Shown here in pieces: positions 1-7,061 of a stretch of DNA of 13,349 bases. Every line of letters starts with the position of its first letter. The first letter of the stretch is position 1. The DNA is taken from assembly GCA_035542155.1 (NCBI GenBank), contig DATKLX010000216.1:1-13349 (forward strand), written 5' to 3'. The position numbers and the translations under genes are program-made. Under the pieces are notes generated by a model. That model was given only the letters and a program-made list of their open reading frames with translations, ran no database searches and was not told the DNA's origin. This DNA is from DATKLX01 sp035542155. GTDB lineage: Bacteria > Chloroflexota > Anaerolineae > Anaerolineales > Anaerolineaceae.

Positions 1-144
1 ACTTGGCAAGGCTGGTTTCTAGTGCTATATTCATTCTGGCTCTGCTCCTAACGATAAATTTGGTTTCGCAACCTCAATTTACCACGTTCGAGCAGAGCTT
101 TCTATTCCCTTCCTATTTGTGGGTAATCACCGAAAAAATCACCC

Positions 145-172
145 TTGACAGATGTTTCATTCGGGCTAAAAT
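145..172 (+). promoter_or_regulatory. Putative sigma70-type promoter of the lys cluster
   Basis: A perfect -35 hexamer TTGACA (145-150) is followed after 16 bp by TAAAAT (167-172), a 5-of-6 match to the -10 consensus. The DNA around it is AT-rich, unlike the GC-rich genes downstream. Transcription would start near 179, placing the structured leader and the terminator at 304-332 inside the transcript before lysW. No other convincing promoter is visible between the terminator and lysW. Read from sequence only; no start site is known. Confidence 0.6.
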
Positions 173-178
173 GAACTC

Positions 179-332
179 TAATATGTTCAGCCCTACCGCG
201 CAGTACACGCCATTGAAGCGACGAACACTCGACATCACCTCTCGGGAGAGTGGACCCTTGGCGTTTGACTGAGCAGCGGGCTTTTTTGCGAAGATATCCA
301 ACCAAATCCCTCCGACCCGGAGGGATTTTTTT
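179..332 (+). promoter_or_regulatory. Candidate transcription-attenuation leader upstream of lysW
   Basis: Between the putative start site and the terminator there are two nested helices: ACGCCA (207-212) with TGGCGT (259-264), and inside it CACTC (226-230) with GAGTG (248-252). A short frame from the ATG at 183 to the TGA at 272 could encode a 29-residue peptide containing a Leu-Lys-Arg-Arg stretch. It lacks a Shine-Dalgarno sequence and would be nearly leaderless. The lys cluster of Thermus thermophilus has been reported to use leader-peptide attenuation, so a similar control is plausible. I do not recognise a lysine riboswitch or a convincing T-box here. An alternative reading is that an upstream gene simply ends at 272 (its frame is open to the window edge) and the terminator belongs to it. 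Confidence 0.35.
304..332 (+). terminator. Perfect intrinsic terminator / attenuator hairpin
   Basis: An 11-bp perfect stem (AAATCCCTCCG at 304-314 with CGGAGGGATTT at 318-328) closes a 3-nt loop and runs into seven consecutive T (326-332). This is a textbook rho-independent terminator. It ends only 33 nt before the lysW start codon, and the visible promoter lies upstream of it, so it probably limits entry into the lys operon rather than only closing an upstream gene. Confidence 0.85.
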
Positions 333-365
333 ATCCATAAGCCATTTGTTAGAAGGAGAACGAAA

Positions 366-542
366 ATGTCTGACCAACAAACTGCAACCTGCCCGGAATG
401 TGAAGCCGAATTGATCCTCACCGATGTGATGCAGGGTGAGATCGTCGTCTGCTCGGACTGCGGGGTCGATCTCGAGGTCGTGGGCCTCGACCCGCTGGTG
501 CTCGATCTGGCCCCCATGGAACAGGAAGACTGGGGCGAGTAG
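366..542 (+). CDS. lysW: LysW, amino-group carrier protein for lysine biosynthesis
   Basis: This 58-residue acidic protein is the carrier of the AAA lysine pathway. The gamma-carboxyl of its C-terminal glutamate forms an isopeptide bond with the alpha-amino group of alpha-aminoadipate, protecting it while LysZ, LysY and LysJ modify the side chain. Two zinc-binding knuckles are visible: C9-P-E-C12 and C29-S-D-C32, in a small zinc-ribbon fold. The C-terminus ends in the family's hallmark EDWGE, with E58 as attachment site. A strong ribosome site AGAAGGAGA (351-359) lies 6 nt before the ATG. It is the first gene of the cluster, with lysX starting 24 nt downstream. Length and tail match known LysW proteins closely. 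It is the only LysW visible here, so both LysX ligases in the window would have to share it. Confidence 0.96.
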   Translation: MSDQQTATCPECEAELILTDVMQGEIVVCSDCGVDLEVVGLDPLVLDLAPMEQEDWGE

Positions 543-566
543 CCGCGCAGAGACAGGGAAGCCATC

Positions 567-1526
567 ATGAAAATCGGGGTGCTTTTATCTCGCGTTCGGG
601 TTGAAGAAAAGATGCTGCTGGCGTGCCTGGAAAAACGCGGCGTGGTTCACGAGCGAATCGACGACAGCAGCGCCCACCTGGAAATCGGCCAGGCGGGAGG
701 CTGGATGGAGTACGCAGCGGTGCTGGAGCGCAGCCTGTCCTTCGCGCGCGGGCTGTATATTACCTCACTGCTCAACTCCTGGGGCGTTCCCACCGTCAAT
801 ATGGCCCAGGTGGCCATGGTCTGCGGGGACAAGCTGGCCACTTCGATGGCTCTGGCCCGAGCGGGCGTCCCCCAACCGCGAGTAAAAGTGGCCTTCACCC
901 CTGAATCTGCCCTGGAGGCGATCGAGGAGATGGGCTACCCCGTGGTGCTCAAGCCGATCGTGGGATCCTGGGGGCGACTGCTCTCCAAGATCAACGACCG
1001 CGATGCAGCCGAGGCGGTCCTGGAGCACAAAGAGACCCTCGGCTCCTACCAGCACTCGGTCTTCTACATCCAGGAATACATTCAGAAACCGGGCCGCGAC
1101 ATCCGCGCCATGGTGGTCGGCGACCAGACGATCTGTGCGATCTACCGCACCTCGTCGCATTGGATCACCAACACCGCGCGCGGCGGGCAGGGCGAAGTCT
1201 GCCCGGTGACCCCCGAGCTGCACGCCGTCTGCCAGGCCGCCGCCCAGGCGGTGGGCGGAGGGGTGCTGGCGGTGGACGTCCTCGAGGACCCGCACCGCGG
1301 TTACCTGGTCAACGAGGTCAACCACACGATGGAGTTCCATACCCTGGCCCCGACCACGGGCGTGGACATCGCCGGCGTGATCGTGGATTACACGCTCCAG
1401 GTAGCCAACGGCGCCTTGGAGCGCAGGCTGCCCGCCTTCAATAACCTCCCGAACACCTACCCGATCCCGGCCTACGCCTACCATTCCGGGCTGCCGATGG
1501 GGGTACACGCGGGGGTGTTGAGATGA
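567..1526 (+). CDS. lysX: LysX, alpha-aminoadipate-LysW ligase (copy 1, long form)
   Basis: This is an ATP-grasp ligase of the RimK/LysX family that joins alpha-aminoadipate to the C-terminal glutamate of LysW, the entry step of the protected half of the pathway. ATP-grasp landmarks are the VVLKP lysine (K129), the GSWGR loop (133-137), IQEY (168-171), metal-ligand region D237, and N249-E250-V-N252. The segment HWITNTARGG (198-207) agrees with the Thermus LysX sequence as I remember it. An SD-like AGGGAA (555-560) precedes the ATG. It overlaps the next gene by ATGA, so the two are translationally coupled. At 319 residues it is about 37 longer than usual: residues 283-319 form a Pro/Tyr-rich tail absent from the second copy at 10092. 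Substrate choice between AAA and glutamate cannot be proven from sequence alone. Confidence 0.93.
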   Translation: MKIGVLLSRVRVEEKMLLACLEKRGVVHERIDDSSAHLEIGQAGGWMEYAAVLERSLSFARGLYITSLLNSWGVPTVNMAQVAMVCGDKLATSMALARAGVPQPRVKVAFTPESALEAIEEMGYPVVLKPIVGSWGRLLSKINDRDAAEAVLEHKETLGSYQHSVFYIQEYIQKPGRDIRAMVVGDQTICAIYRTSSHWITNTARGGQGEVCPVTPELHAVCQAAAQAVGGGVLAVDVLEDPHRGYLVNEVNHTMEFHTLAPTTGVDIAGVIVDYTLQVANGALERRLPAFNNLPNTYPIPAYAYHSGLPMGVHAGVLR

Positions 1527-2554
1527 GAGTATCCATCGTCGGCGCTTCGGGGTATGGCGGGGGCGAGCTGCTCCGCCTGCTGCTCGACCATCCCCACGTG
1601 GAGATCCGGCAGGCTACGTCGGAAAGCCACCTGGGCGAGTACGTCTACCAGCAGCACCCCAACCTGCGCAAGCGCACCCAGTTGAAATTCACCTCGCGCC
1701 AGGTGCTCGAACCCTGCGACCTGCTCTTCCTGGCCATGCCGCACGGCGAGAGCCAGAAGCTGATCGAGCTGTACGCCACCCTGGCCCCGAAAATCGTCGA
1801 CCTGTCGGCCGATTTCCGCCTGCGCGACCCCAATCTGTACCAGAAATTCTACGCAGAAAGCCACGCGGCCCCAGACTGGCTGGACAAATTCGTCTACGGC
1901 CTGCCGGAGCTGCACCGCGAAGAGATGCTCAGCGCCAGCTACGTCAGCGGGGTGGGCTGCAACGCCACTGCCTCGATCCTGGCGCTCTACGTGGCGGCAA
2001 AGGCCGGTTTGATCGATTCATCGCGGCCGGTGATCGTCGATATCAAGGTCGGGTCGTCTGAGGGCGGGGCGTCACCCAACCCGGGCTCGCACCACCCCGA
2101 GCGGAGCAGCGTGGTACGCACTTTCTCGGCCTACGGGCACCGTCACACGGCGGAGGTGATCCAGGAGCTGGGCCTGGCGGACGTGCACCTGACCATGACC
2201 TCGGTGGACCTGGTGCGCGGGGCGCTGGCGGCGGCGCACTGCTTCGTCAAGCCGGGGGTGACCGAAAAAGACCTGTGGCGGGCGTACCGCGCCTGGGCCG
2301 AGGCCGAGCCCTTCGTGCGGCTCGTCAAGGACCGGCGCGGGATCTACCGCGTGCCCGAGCCGAAGATCCTGGCCGGCAGCAACTACGCCGACGTGGGCTT
2401 CGAGCTGGACCCCGAGAGTGGGCACCTGGTGGCCTTGGCGGCCATCGACAACCTGATGAAGGGCGCAGCCGGCTCGGCGGTCCAGTCGATGAACGTGATG
2501 TGCGGGTTTGAAGAGACGTGTGGGCTGGAATTCAGCGGCCTGCATCCGATTTAG
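1523..2554 (+). CDS. lysY: LysY, LysW-aminoadipate 6-phosphate reductase
   Basis: This 343-residue protein is a member of the ArgC/LysY family of NADPH-dependent reductases. It converts LysW-gamma-alpha-aminoadipyl-6-phosphate to the 6-semialdehyde. The N-terminal dinucleotide-binding motif GASGYGGGELLRLL (residues 8-21) is clear. The catalytic cysteine is C146 in GVGCNATA, and the family's conserved histidine is H208 in the YGHRHTAE segment. The start codon overlaps the lysX stop (ATGA), which fixes the start and implies coupling. ArgC of arginine synthesis is the close alternative, but the location between lysX and lysZ in a lysW cluster supports LysY. A bifunctional role on LysW-glutamate, as in some archaea, is possible if one of the two LysX copies loads glutamate. 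Confidence 0.93.
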   Translation: MRVSIVGASGYGGGELLRLLLDHPHVEIRQATSESHLGEYVYQQHPNLRKRTQLKFTSRQVLEPCDLLFLAMPHGESQKLIELYATLAPKIVDLSADFRLRDPNLYQKFYAESHAAPDWLDKFVYGLPELHREEMLSASYVSGVGCNATASILALYVAAKAGLIDSSRPVIVDIKVGSSEGGASPNPGSHHPERSSVVRTFSAYGHRHTAEVIQELGLADVHLTMTSVDLVRGALAAAHCFVKPGVTEKDLWRAYRAWAEAEPFVRLVKDRRGIYRVPEPKILAGSNYADVGFELDPESGHLVALAAIDNLMKGAAGSAVQSMNVMCGFEETCGLEFSGLHPI

Positions 2555-2557
2555 AAG

Positions 2558-2612
2558 AGAACGGAGAGCAGAGACCAGTAAGAAAAAACTGACTTTTCCT
2601 GTTCTCCGTTCT
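2558..2612 (+). repeat. Inverted heptad-repeat hairpin between lysY and lysZ
   Basis: Left arm 2558-2571 pairs with right arm 2599-2612 over 14 bp with one G-U pair. An inner CAGT/ACTG stem (2576-2579 with 2588-2591) sits inside. The left side reads as three tandem 7-nt units: GAACGGA (2559-2565), GAGCAGA (2566-2572) and GACCAGT (2573-2579). The same heptads occur in other spacers of this window. No T-tract follows, so it is not an intrinsic terminator. It may affect mRNA stability or processing inside the operon. Confidence 0.8.
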
Positions 2613-2647
2613 TTGCTCACAATGCACTTTCATTGAGGAATCAAAAC

Positions 2648-3451
2648 ATGATCGTCGTCAAGATCGGTGGTTCTGAAGGGGTGGCGCTGGATGCAGTGTG
2701 CCAGGATGTGGCCGCGCTGGTGAAGAGCGGGCAGGCAGTGATCGTGGTCCACGGCGGGTCGGCGGAGACCAACGAGATCTCGGAAAAACTGGGTCACCCG
2801 CCGCGCTTCGTGACCAGCGCCAGCGGGTTCACCAGCCGCTACACCGACCGGATTACCCTGGAGATCTTCGCCATGGTGACCAATGGGCGGATCAACACCC
2901 TGCTGGTCGAGCGGCTGCAGAAGGCCGGGGTGAACGCCTTTGGCCTTTCCGGCCTGGATGGGCGGCTAATGGTCGCCAAACGCAAGGACGCCATCCGCAT
3001 CGTCGAACACGGCCGGCAGCGCATGCTGCGCGACGATTACACCGGCAAGATCGAGACGGTCAACGGCGCGCTGCTGCAGACCCTGGTCGCGACGGGGATG
3101 ACTCCGGTGGTCTCGCCGCTGGCGATCTCGCCCGAGGGGGATGCCTTGAACGTGGACGCCGACCGCGCCGCGGCGATGGTCGCCGGGGCGGTGGGGGCGG
3201 AGCAACTGGTCATTCTGACCAACGTCCCCGGGCTGATGCGCTCTTTCCCGGACGAGAGTACCCTGATCGCCCATCTTCCGCGGGTTGGGCTGGAGCAGGC
3301 GCTCTCTTTTGCCGAAGGGCGGATGAAGAAGAAGGTCCTCGGGGCGAGCGAAGCCCTCGACCTGGGCGTGTCGAAGGTCGTTTTCGCCGACGGCCGCGTC
3401 GAGCAGCCCCTGCAGAATGCCCTGGCTGGCAAGGGTACGGTAATTTCTTAA
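2648..3451 (+). CDS. lysZ: LysZ, LysW-aminoadipate kinase
   Basis: This amino-acid kinase of the N-acetylglutamate kinase fold phosphorylates the side-chain carboxyl of LysW-bound alpha-aminoadipate. The start at 2648 (MIVVKIGGSEG) is preferred over an in-frame TTG at 2633: GAGG (2635-2638) is well spaced from it, and it aligns with the start of the Thermus enzyme. That gives 267 residues, the usual length. Visible motifs are K5 and G7-G8 at the N-terminus, VVHGGSAETN (33-42), the substrate arginine region FTSRYTDR (61-68), GLSGLDGR (99-106), and the C-terminal ADGRVE and GKGTVIS segments. The HGGSAETN and HPPRF patterns are typical of LysZ rather than bacterial ArgB. It has its own ribosome site after a 93-nt repeat-containing spacer. 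Confidence 0.95.
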   Translation: MIVVKIGGSEGVALDAVCQDVAALVKSGQAVIVVHGGSAETNEISEKLGHPPRFVTSASGFTSRYTDRITLEIFAMVTNGRINTLLVERLQKAGVNAFGLSGLDGRLMVAKRKDAIRIVEHGRQRMLRDDYTGKIETVNGALLQTLVATGMTPVVSPLAISPEGDALNVDADRAAAMVAGAVGAEQLVILTNVPGLMRSFPDESTLIAHLPRVGLEQALSFAEGRMKKKVLGASEALDLGVSKVVFADGRVEQPLQNALAGKGTVIS

Positions 3452-3459
3452 AATCTGTA

Positions 3460-3512
3460 ACCACAGAGTACACAACCCAGGACAGCCAGGACTGGGTTGT
3501 GTACTCTGTGGT
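3460..3512 (+). repeat. Perfect 21-bp inverted repeat between lysZ and lysJ
   Basis: The 21 bases at 3460-3480 are exactly complementary to 3492-3512, with an 11-nt loop (3481-3491). The arm starts with ACCACAGAGTACACAA and belongs to a CACAGAG-type repeat also seen, without its partner arm, at 10949. Only a short TTTT (3518-3521) follows, so termination would be weak at best. Sequence perfection suggests recent insertion or selection for the hairpin. Confidence 0.9.
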
Positions 3513-3534
3513 GAATATTTTGAGTGGAGTAAAA

Positions 3535-4740
3535 ATGACTACATCTCCAGCGGTAGTTACTACGGCGGAAATTCAGCAAATCGAGACGGCGCACGCGACC
3601 GGTGTGTATACCAAGCGGCCGGTGGCGATCGTGCGCGGGCAGGGGGCCACACTGTGGGATGCGGACGGGAAGGCCTACATCGACTGCGTCGGCGGGCAGG
3701 GGGCGGCCAATTTGGGCCACGCCAACCCGGCGGTGGCGGAGGCCATCGCGCGCCAGGCGCAGGTGCTGATCAGTTGCCCGGAGATGTTCTACAACGACCG
3801 GCGCGCCGCCCTGGTGGAGAAGCTGTGCGGGCTGGCGGGGATGCCGCGCGTCTACCTGTGCAGCTCGGGGACCGAGGCCATCGAGGCTGCCCTGAAGTTC
3901 GCCCGCCTCCTGACCGGGCGGACCGAGATCGTGGCGACGATGCGCGCCTTTCACGGGCGCACTTTCGGAGCGCTCTCGGCTACCTGGGAGAAGAAATACC
4001 GCGCCCCCTTCGAGCCGCTCGTGCCGGGATTCAAGCACGTGCCCTACAACGACCCGGCTGCCCTGAGCGGCGCGGTAACCGGTCAGACTGCCGCGGTGAT
4101 CCTCGAGGTGGTCCAGGGCGAGGGTGGGGTGCACCCCGGGAAGGCCGACTATCTGCGCGGCGCTCAAGAAATCTGCCGCGAGCGCGGCGCTTTGCTGATC
4201 CTGGATGAGGTCCAGACGGGGTTTGGCCGCACGGGCAGGCTGTTCGCCTTCCAGCACTACGGCCTGGAACCTGATCTGCTCTGCGTGGCCAAGTCGATCG
4301 CGGGGGGTGTGCCGATGGGCGCGACCCTGCTGAGCGCGCGCCTGGGCGAGCTGCCCCCGCAGGTCCACGGCTCGACCTTTGGGGGGAACCCGCTGGCCTG
4401 CGCCGCGGCCGTGGCTGCGCTGGATACCCTCGTGAGCAACGACCTGGCGGCCCGCTCCGCGGAGCTGGGCGCCTGGTTCAAGGGGCAGCTCAGCCAGATC
4501 CGCTCACCCCTGATCCGCGAAGTGCGCGGGCTGGGGCTGATGGTGGGCATCGAGCTGAAGCAGAAGGTCACCCCGTACCTGCAGAGGCTGATGGAGCTGG
4601 GCGTGATGGCCCTGCCCGCCGGCCTGACCGTGATACGCTTCCTGCCGCCCCTGGTGATCACCCAGGCCGAGCTGGCCCAGGTCGCCCGCGCGGTGGAGCA
4701 GGTGCTTTCCTCTTCATCCCCCATCGAAGGCTCCGAGTAG
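3535..4740 (+). CDS. lysJ: LysJ, LysW-aminoadipate semialdehyde transaminase
   Basis: This PLP-dependent class III (ornithine/acetylornithine-type) aminotransferase converts the LysW-bound semialdehyde to LysW-lysine using glutamate. The start at 3535 is chosen because GGAG (3526-3529) precedes it and the protein then begins with a normal family N-terminus; the open frame further upstream runs through lysZ in another frame and is an artefact. The product has 401 residues. PLP-site features are SSGTEA (110-115), the aromatic FHGRT (139-143), the D224 motif ILDEVQTGFGRTG (222-234), the Schiff-base lysine K253 in CVAKSIAGG, and GSTFGGNPLA. The stop codon directly abuts the lysK start codon. ArgD of arginine synthesis is the nearest alternative; the context favours LysJ, and dual use is known for this family. 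Confidence 0.94.
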   Translation: MTTSPAVVTTAEIQQIETAHATGVYTKRPVAIVRGQGATLWDADGKAYIDCVGGQGAANLGHANPAVAEAIARQAQVLISCPEMFYNDRRAALVEKLCGLAGMPRVYLCSSGTEAIEAALKFARLLTGRTEIVATMRAFHGRTFGALSATWEKKYRAPFEPLVPGFKHVPYNDPAALSGAVTGQTAAVILEVVQGEGGVHPGKADYLRGAQEICRERGALLILDEVQTGFGRTGRLFAFQHYGLEPDLLCVAKSIAGGVPMGATLLSARLGELPPQVHGSTFGGNPLACAAAVAALDTLVSNDLAARSAELGAWFKGQLSQIRSPLIREVRGLGLMVGIELKQKVTPYLQRLMELGVMALPAGLTVIRFLPPLVITQAELAQVARAVEQVLSSSSPIEGSE

Positions 4741-5781
4741 ATGGATGCAGTCGACCTGCTCCACGGCTTGCTGGAGGTCTACAGCCCGACCGGTTCAGAA
4801 GCCGGGGCCGTAGAAACCCTGGTCGGCGCGATGCGCGGAATGGGCTTCCGCGCCGCCGCTGACGATGCCGGTAACGCCGTGGGCGTGGTCGGCGATGGTC
4901 CTAAAGAGATCCTCCTTCTTGGACATATCGACACCGTCTTGGGGGAGATCCCGGTCCGCCGCGACGGCGAGCGGCTGTACGGCAGGGGAGCGGTGGACGC
5001 CAAAGGGCCGCTCGCCTGCTTCGCCGCCGCCGCCGCGCGGGTCCGCTTGCGACCGGGGTGGCGCATCGCGGTGATCGGGGCGGTGGGCGAGGAGGGGGAT
5101 TCGCCTGGGGCGCGCTACCTGTGCCGGACCTACCCCGCCCCCGAGATGGTGATCATCGGCGAGCCCAGCAACTGGGACCGGGTCACCCTGGGGTACAAAG
5201 GCAGCCTGTGGCTGACCTACACCCTGCGCCGCTCGCTCGCCCACACCGCGGCCCGCGTGGAAAGCGCCGCTGAAGGCGCGGTCCGCTTCTGGAACAACCT
5301 GGCCCGCTTCGCGACCGAGTGGAACAACTCCCGCGAGCGCATTTTCGATCAGCTTACCCCCACGTTACGTGAAATGAATACCAGCACGGACGGTTTCAGC
5401 GAAACCGCCAGGCTCAAAATTGGCCTCCGTATTCCACCTGGCCTGGAGTTCTCCGGGCTGGAAGCCGCTCTGCACGAGCTGGCCGGGGACGGGGAGCTTT
5501 TCCTGGAGGCGTTTACCCCCGCTTACCAGGGGGAGAAGAACACTTCCCTGGTGCGGGCGCTGCTGTCCGGCATCCGCAAGGCCGGGGGGCAGCCCGGGTT
5601 CGTGTTGAAAACCGGCACCGCCGACCTGAACCTGGTCGGCCCGGCCTGGAACGTCCCTGCGGCCGCCTACGGCCCCGGCGACTCCAACCTGGACCACACC
5701 CCGGAGGAACACATCCTCATCCCGGAGTATTTGAAAGCGATCGAGGTTCTGGTCCAGGCGCTGGAGATGCTTATGGATTGA
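4741..5781 (+). CDS. lysK: LysK, LysW-lysine hydrolase
   Basis: This M20-family metallopeptidase cleaves the isopeptide bond of LysW-lysine, releasing lysine and regenerating LysW. Metal ligands expected for the family are present: H62 and D64 (GHIDTV), D86 (GAVDAKGP), the general-base pair E117-E118 (GEEGDSPG), E141 (GEPSNWD) and H319 (LDHTPEEH). The ATG follows the lysJ TAG with no gap, so expression depends on coupling; a weak purine-rich sequence in the lysJ 3' end is the only visible ribosome site. At 346 residues it has the LysK length, somewhat shorter than ArgE/DapE enzymes. It closes the carrier-dependent half of the cluster. If LysW-ornithine is also made, this enzyme would be the likely hydrolase. 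Confidence 0.94.
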   Translation: MDAVDLLHGLLEVYSPTGSEAGAVETLVGAMRGMGFRAAADDAGNAVGVVGDGPKEILLLGHIDTVLGEIPVRRDGERLYGRGAVDAKGPLACFAAAAARVRLRPGWRIAVIGAVGEEGDSPGARYLCRTYPAPEMVIIGEPSNWDRVTLGYKGSLWLTYTLRRSLAHTAARVESAAEGAVRFWNNLARFATEWNNSRERIFDQLTPTLREMNTSTDGFSETARLKIGLRIPPGLEFSGLEAALHELAGDGELFLEAFTPAYQGEKNTSLVRALLSGIRKAGGQPGFVLKTGTADLNLVGPAWNVPAAAYGPGDSNLDHTPEEHILIPEYLKAIEVLVQALEMLMD

Positions 5782-5856
5782 ACGGAGAAAAAGAGAACCA
5801 CGACCCAGTCCTGACGTTCTGGGTCAGGAAGACACGAAATTCGGTTCTCTGTTCTC
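5780..5856 (+). repeat. Nested inverted repeat spacer between lysK and homocitrate synthase
   Basis: An outer stem AGAGAACC (5792-5799) pairs with GGTTCTCT (5843-5850), and an inner stem GACCCAG (5802-5808) pairs with CTGGGTC (5819-5825). The array begins with the heptad GAACGGA (5780-5786), which overlaps the lysK stop codon. A T-rich stretch (5858-5869) follows, so some transcription termination between the two halves of the cluster is conceivable, though the pairing is not a compact terminator. Confidence 0.7.
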
Positions 5857-5880
5857 GATTTTTCTTTTTAGGAGTAAACC

Positions 5881-7035
5881 ATGTCACTGGATCATTTCTT
5901 TATCATCGACTCGACGCTGCGAGAGGGGGAGCAGTTTGTCAACGCGTTTTTCACCACCGAGCAGAAGATCCGCATCGCCACGCTGCTGGACGCCTTCGGG
6001 GTCGAGTACATTGAGGTGACCACCCCGTGTGCGTCGCCGCAGAGCGAGAAGGACTGCAAGGCGATTGCCGGGCTGGGGCTGCGGGCCAAGACTCTCACCC
6101 ACACCCGCTGCGCGGTGCAGGACGTACGCATCGCCGTGGAGACCGGGGTCCAGGGGGTGGACGTGGTCATCGGCACTTCGTCCAAGCTGCGCGAGTTCAG
6201 CCACGGGCACAGCATTGACGAGATCATCGACATGGCCCAGGAAGTTTACGAGTACTTGAGCAAGCAGAACGTAGAGATGCGCTTCAGCACCGAGGACAGT
6301 CTGCGCAGCACGCCCGAGGACCTTTTCCGGGTCTACGAGGCGGTGGACCGGATGGGCTGGAACCGGGTCGGCGTGGCCGATACGGTGGGGATTGGCAACC
6401 CGCGGCAGATCTACCAGCTCGTTTCGGAGCTGCGCGCGCGGGTCAAGGCGGACATCGAGTTCCACGGGCACAACGACACCGGCTGCGCCATCGCCAACGC
6501 CTTCGCCGCGCTGGAAGCGGGGGCGACCCACGTCGACACCAGCATCCTGGGAATCGGCGAGCGCAACGGGATCACACCCCTGGGCGGGCTGATTGCCCGG
6601 CTGTACTCGGTCGACCCGGGGTTGGTCAGCAAGTACCACCTGCCGCTGATCATGCACCTCGACCAGGCTATCGCGCGCCTGGTGAGCGTGGACATTCCCT
6701 TCAACAATTACATCACCGGGTTCTCCGCGTTCACCCACAAGGCCGGCATCCACGCCAAGGCGGTGTTGAATAACCCGACGACCTACGAGATCCTGCGCCC
6801 GGAGGACTTCGGGCTGACCCGCTACATCCACATCGCCCACCGCCTGACGGGCTGGAACGCCATCCGCTACCGCGCGGACCAGCTCGGCCTCGAGCTGAGC
6901 GACGAGGAGGTGCGCCGGATCACCGAGAAAGTCAAGGTCCTCGCCGACCAGCACCAGATCACCCTCGACGAAGTCGACGGCCTGCTCCAGTCCGTCCACG
7001 AGGCGCAGCCGGCGAATGAGCAGGTGAAGGTTTAA
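5881..7035 (+). CDS. lysS: Homocitrate synthase
   Basis: This enzyme condenses 2-oxoglutarate with acetyl-CoA to homocitrate, the first committed step of the AAA pathway and the usual point of lysine feedback. The 384-residue protein has the DRE-TIM signature at DSTLREGEQ (10-18) with R14 and E15, and metal-binding H195 and H197 in FHGHND (194-199). The signature IGERNGITPLGG follows further on, then the C-terminal lid motif with HKAGIHAKAVL. Position and pattern agree with Thermus homocitrate synthase rather than isopropylmalate synthase, which is longer and carries a LeuA dimer regulatory domain missing here. TAGGAG (5869-5874) precedes the ATG by 6 nt. It starts the 2-oxoadipate-forming half of the cluster. 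Confidence 0.93.
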   Translation: MSLDHFFIIDSTLREGEQFVNAFFTTEQKIRIATLLDAFGVEYIEVTTPCASPQSEKDCKAIAGLGLRAKTLTHTRCAVQDVRIAVETGVQGVDVVIGTSSKLREFSHGHSIDEIIDMAQEVYEYLSKQNVEMRFSTEDSLRSTPEDLFRVYEAVDRMGWNRVGVADTVGIGNPRQIYQLVSELRARVKADIEFHGHNDTGCAIANAFAALEAGATHVDTSILGIGERNGITPLGGLIARLYSVDPGLVSKYHLPLIMHLDQAIARLVSVDIPFNNYITGFSAFTHKAGIHAKAVLNNPTTYEILRPEDFGLTRYIHIAHRLTGWNAIRYRADQLGLELSDEEVRRITEKVKVLADQHQITLDEVDGLLQSVHEAQPANEQVKV

Positions 7036-7038
7036 CGA

Positions 7039-7059
7039 GAACAGAGAACGGAGAACGGT
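7039..7059 (+). repeat. Three perfect-phase heptads carrying the lysT ribosome site
   Basis: The lysS-lysT spacer is almost entirely three tandem 7-nt units: GAACAGA (7039-7045), GAACGGA (7046-7052) and GAACGGT (7053-7059). The GGAG at 7050-7053 lies 8 nt before the lysT ATG, so the repeat itself provides the Shine-Dalgarno sequence. No antisense arm is present here. Confidence 0.85.
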
Positions 7060-7061
7060 AG

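Noticed and set aside
3..272. Open frame in the upstream region with a hydrophobic N-terminal stretch
   Set aside because: No ribosome site or family resemblance; it runs across a good promoter and leader helices, and its composition changes midway. It could be the end of an upstream gene, but I cannot support it as a CDS.
179..332. Lysine riboswitch or T-box in the lysW leader
   Set aside because: The leader is short and lacks the lysine-riboswitch core; AGAGTGGACCC (247-257) only loosely resembles a T-box sequence and does not pair with the terminator arm as required.
3460..3512. CRISPR array or intrinsic terminator
   Set aside because: It is a single palindrome with no regular repeat-spacer pattern, and the T-tract after it is only four bases and displaced from the stem.
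2698..3534. N-terminal extension of the lysJ frame back through lysZ
   Set aside because: The extension is an out-of-frame reading of lysZ (Gly/Arg-rich, no family match); lysJ has a good start and ribosome site at 3535.
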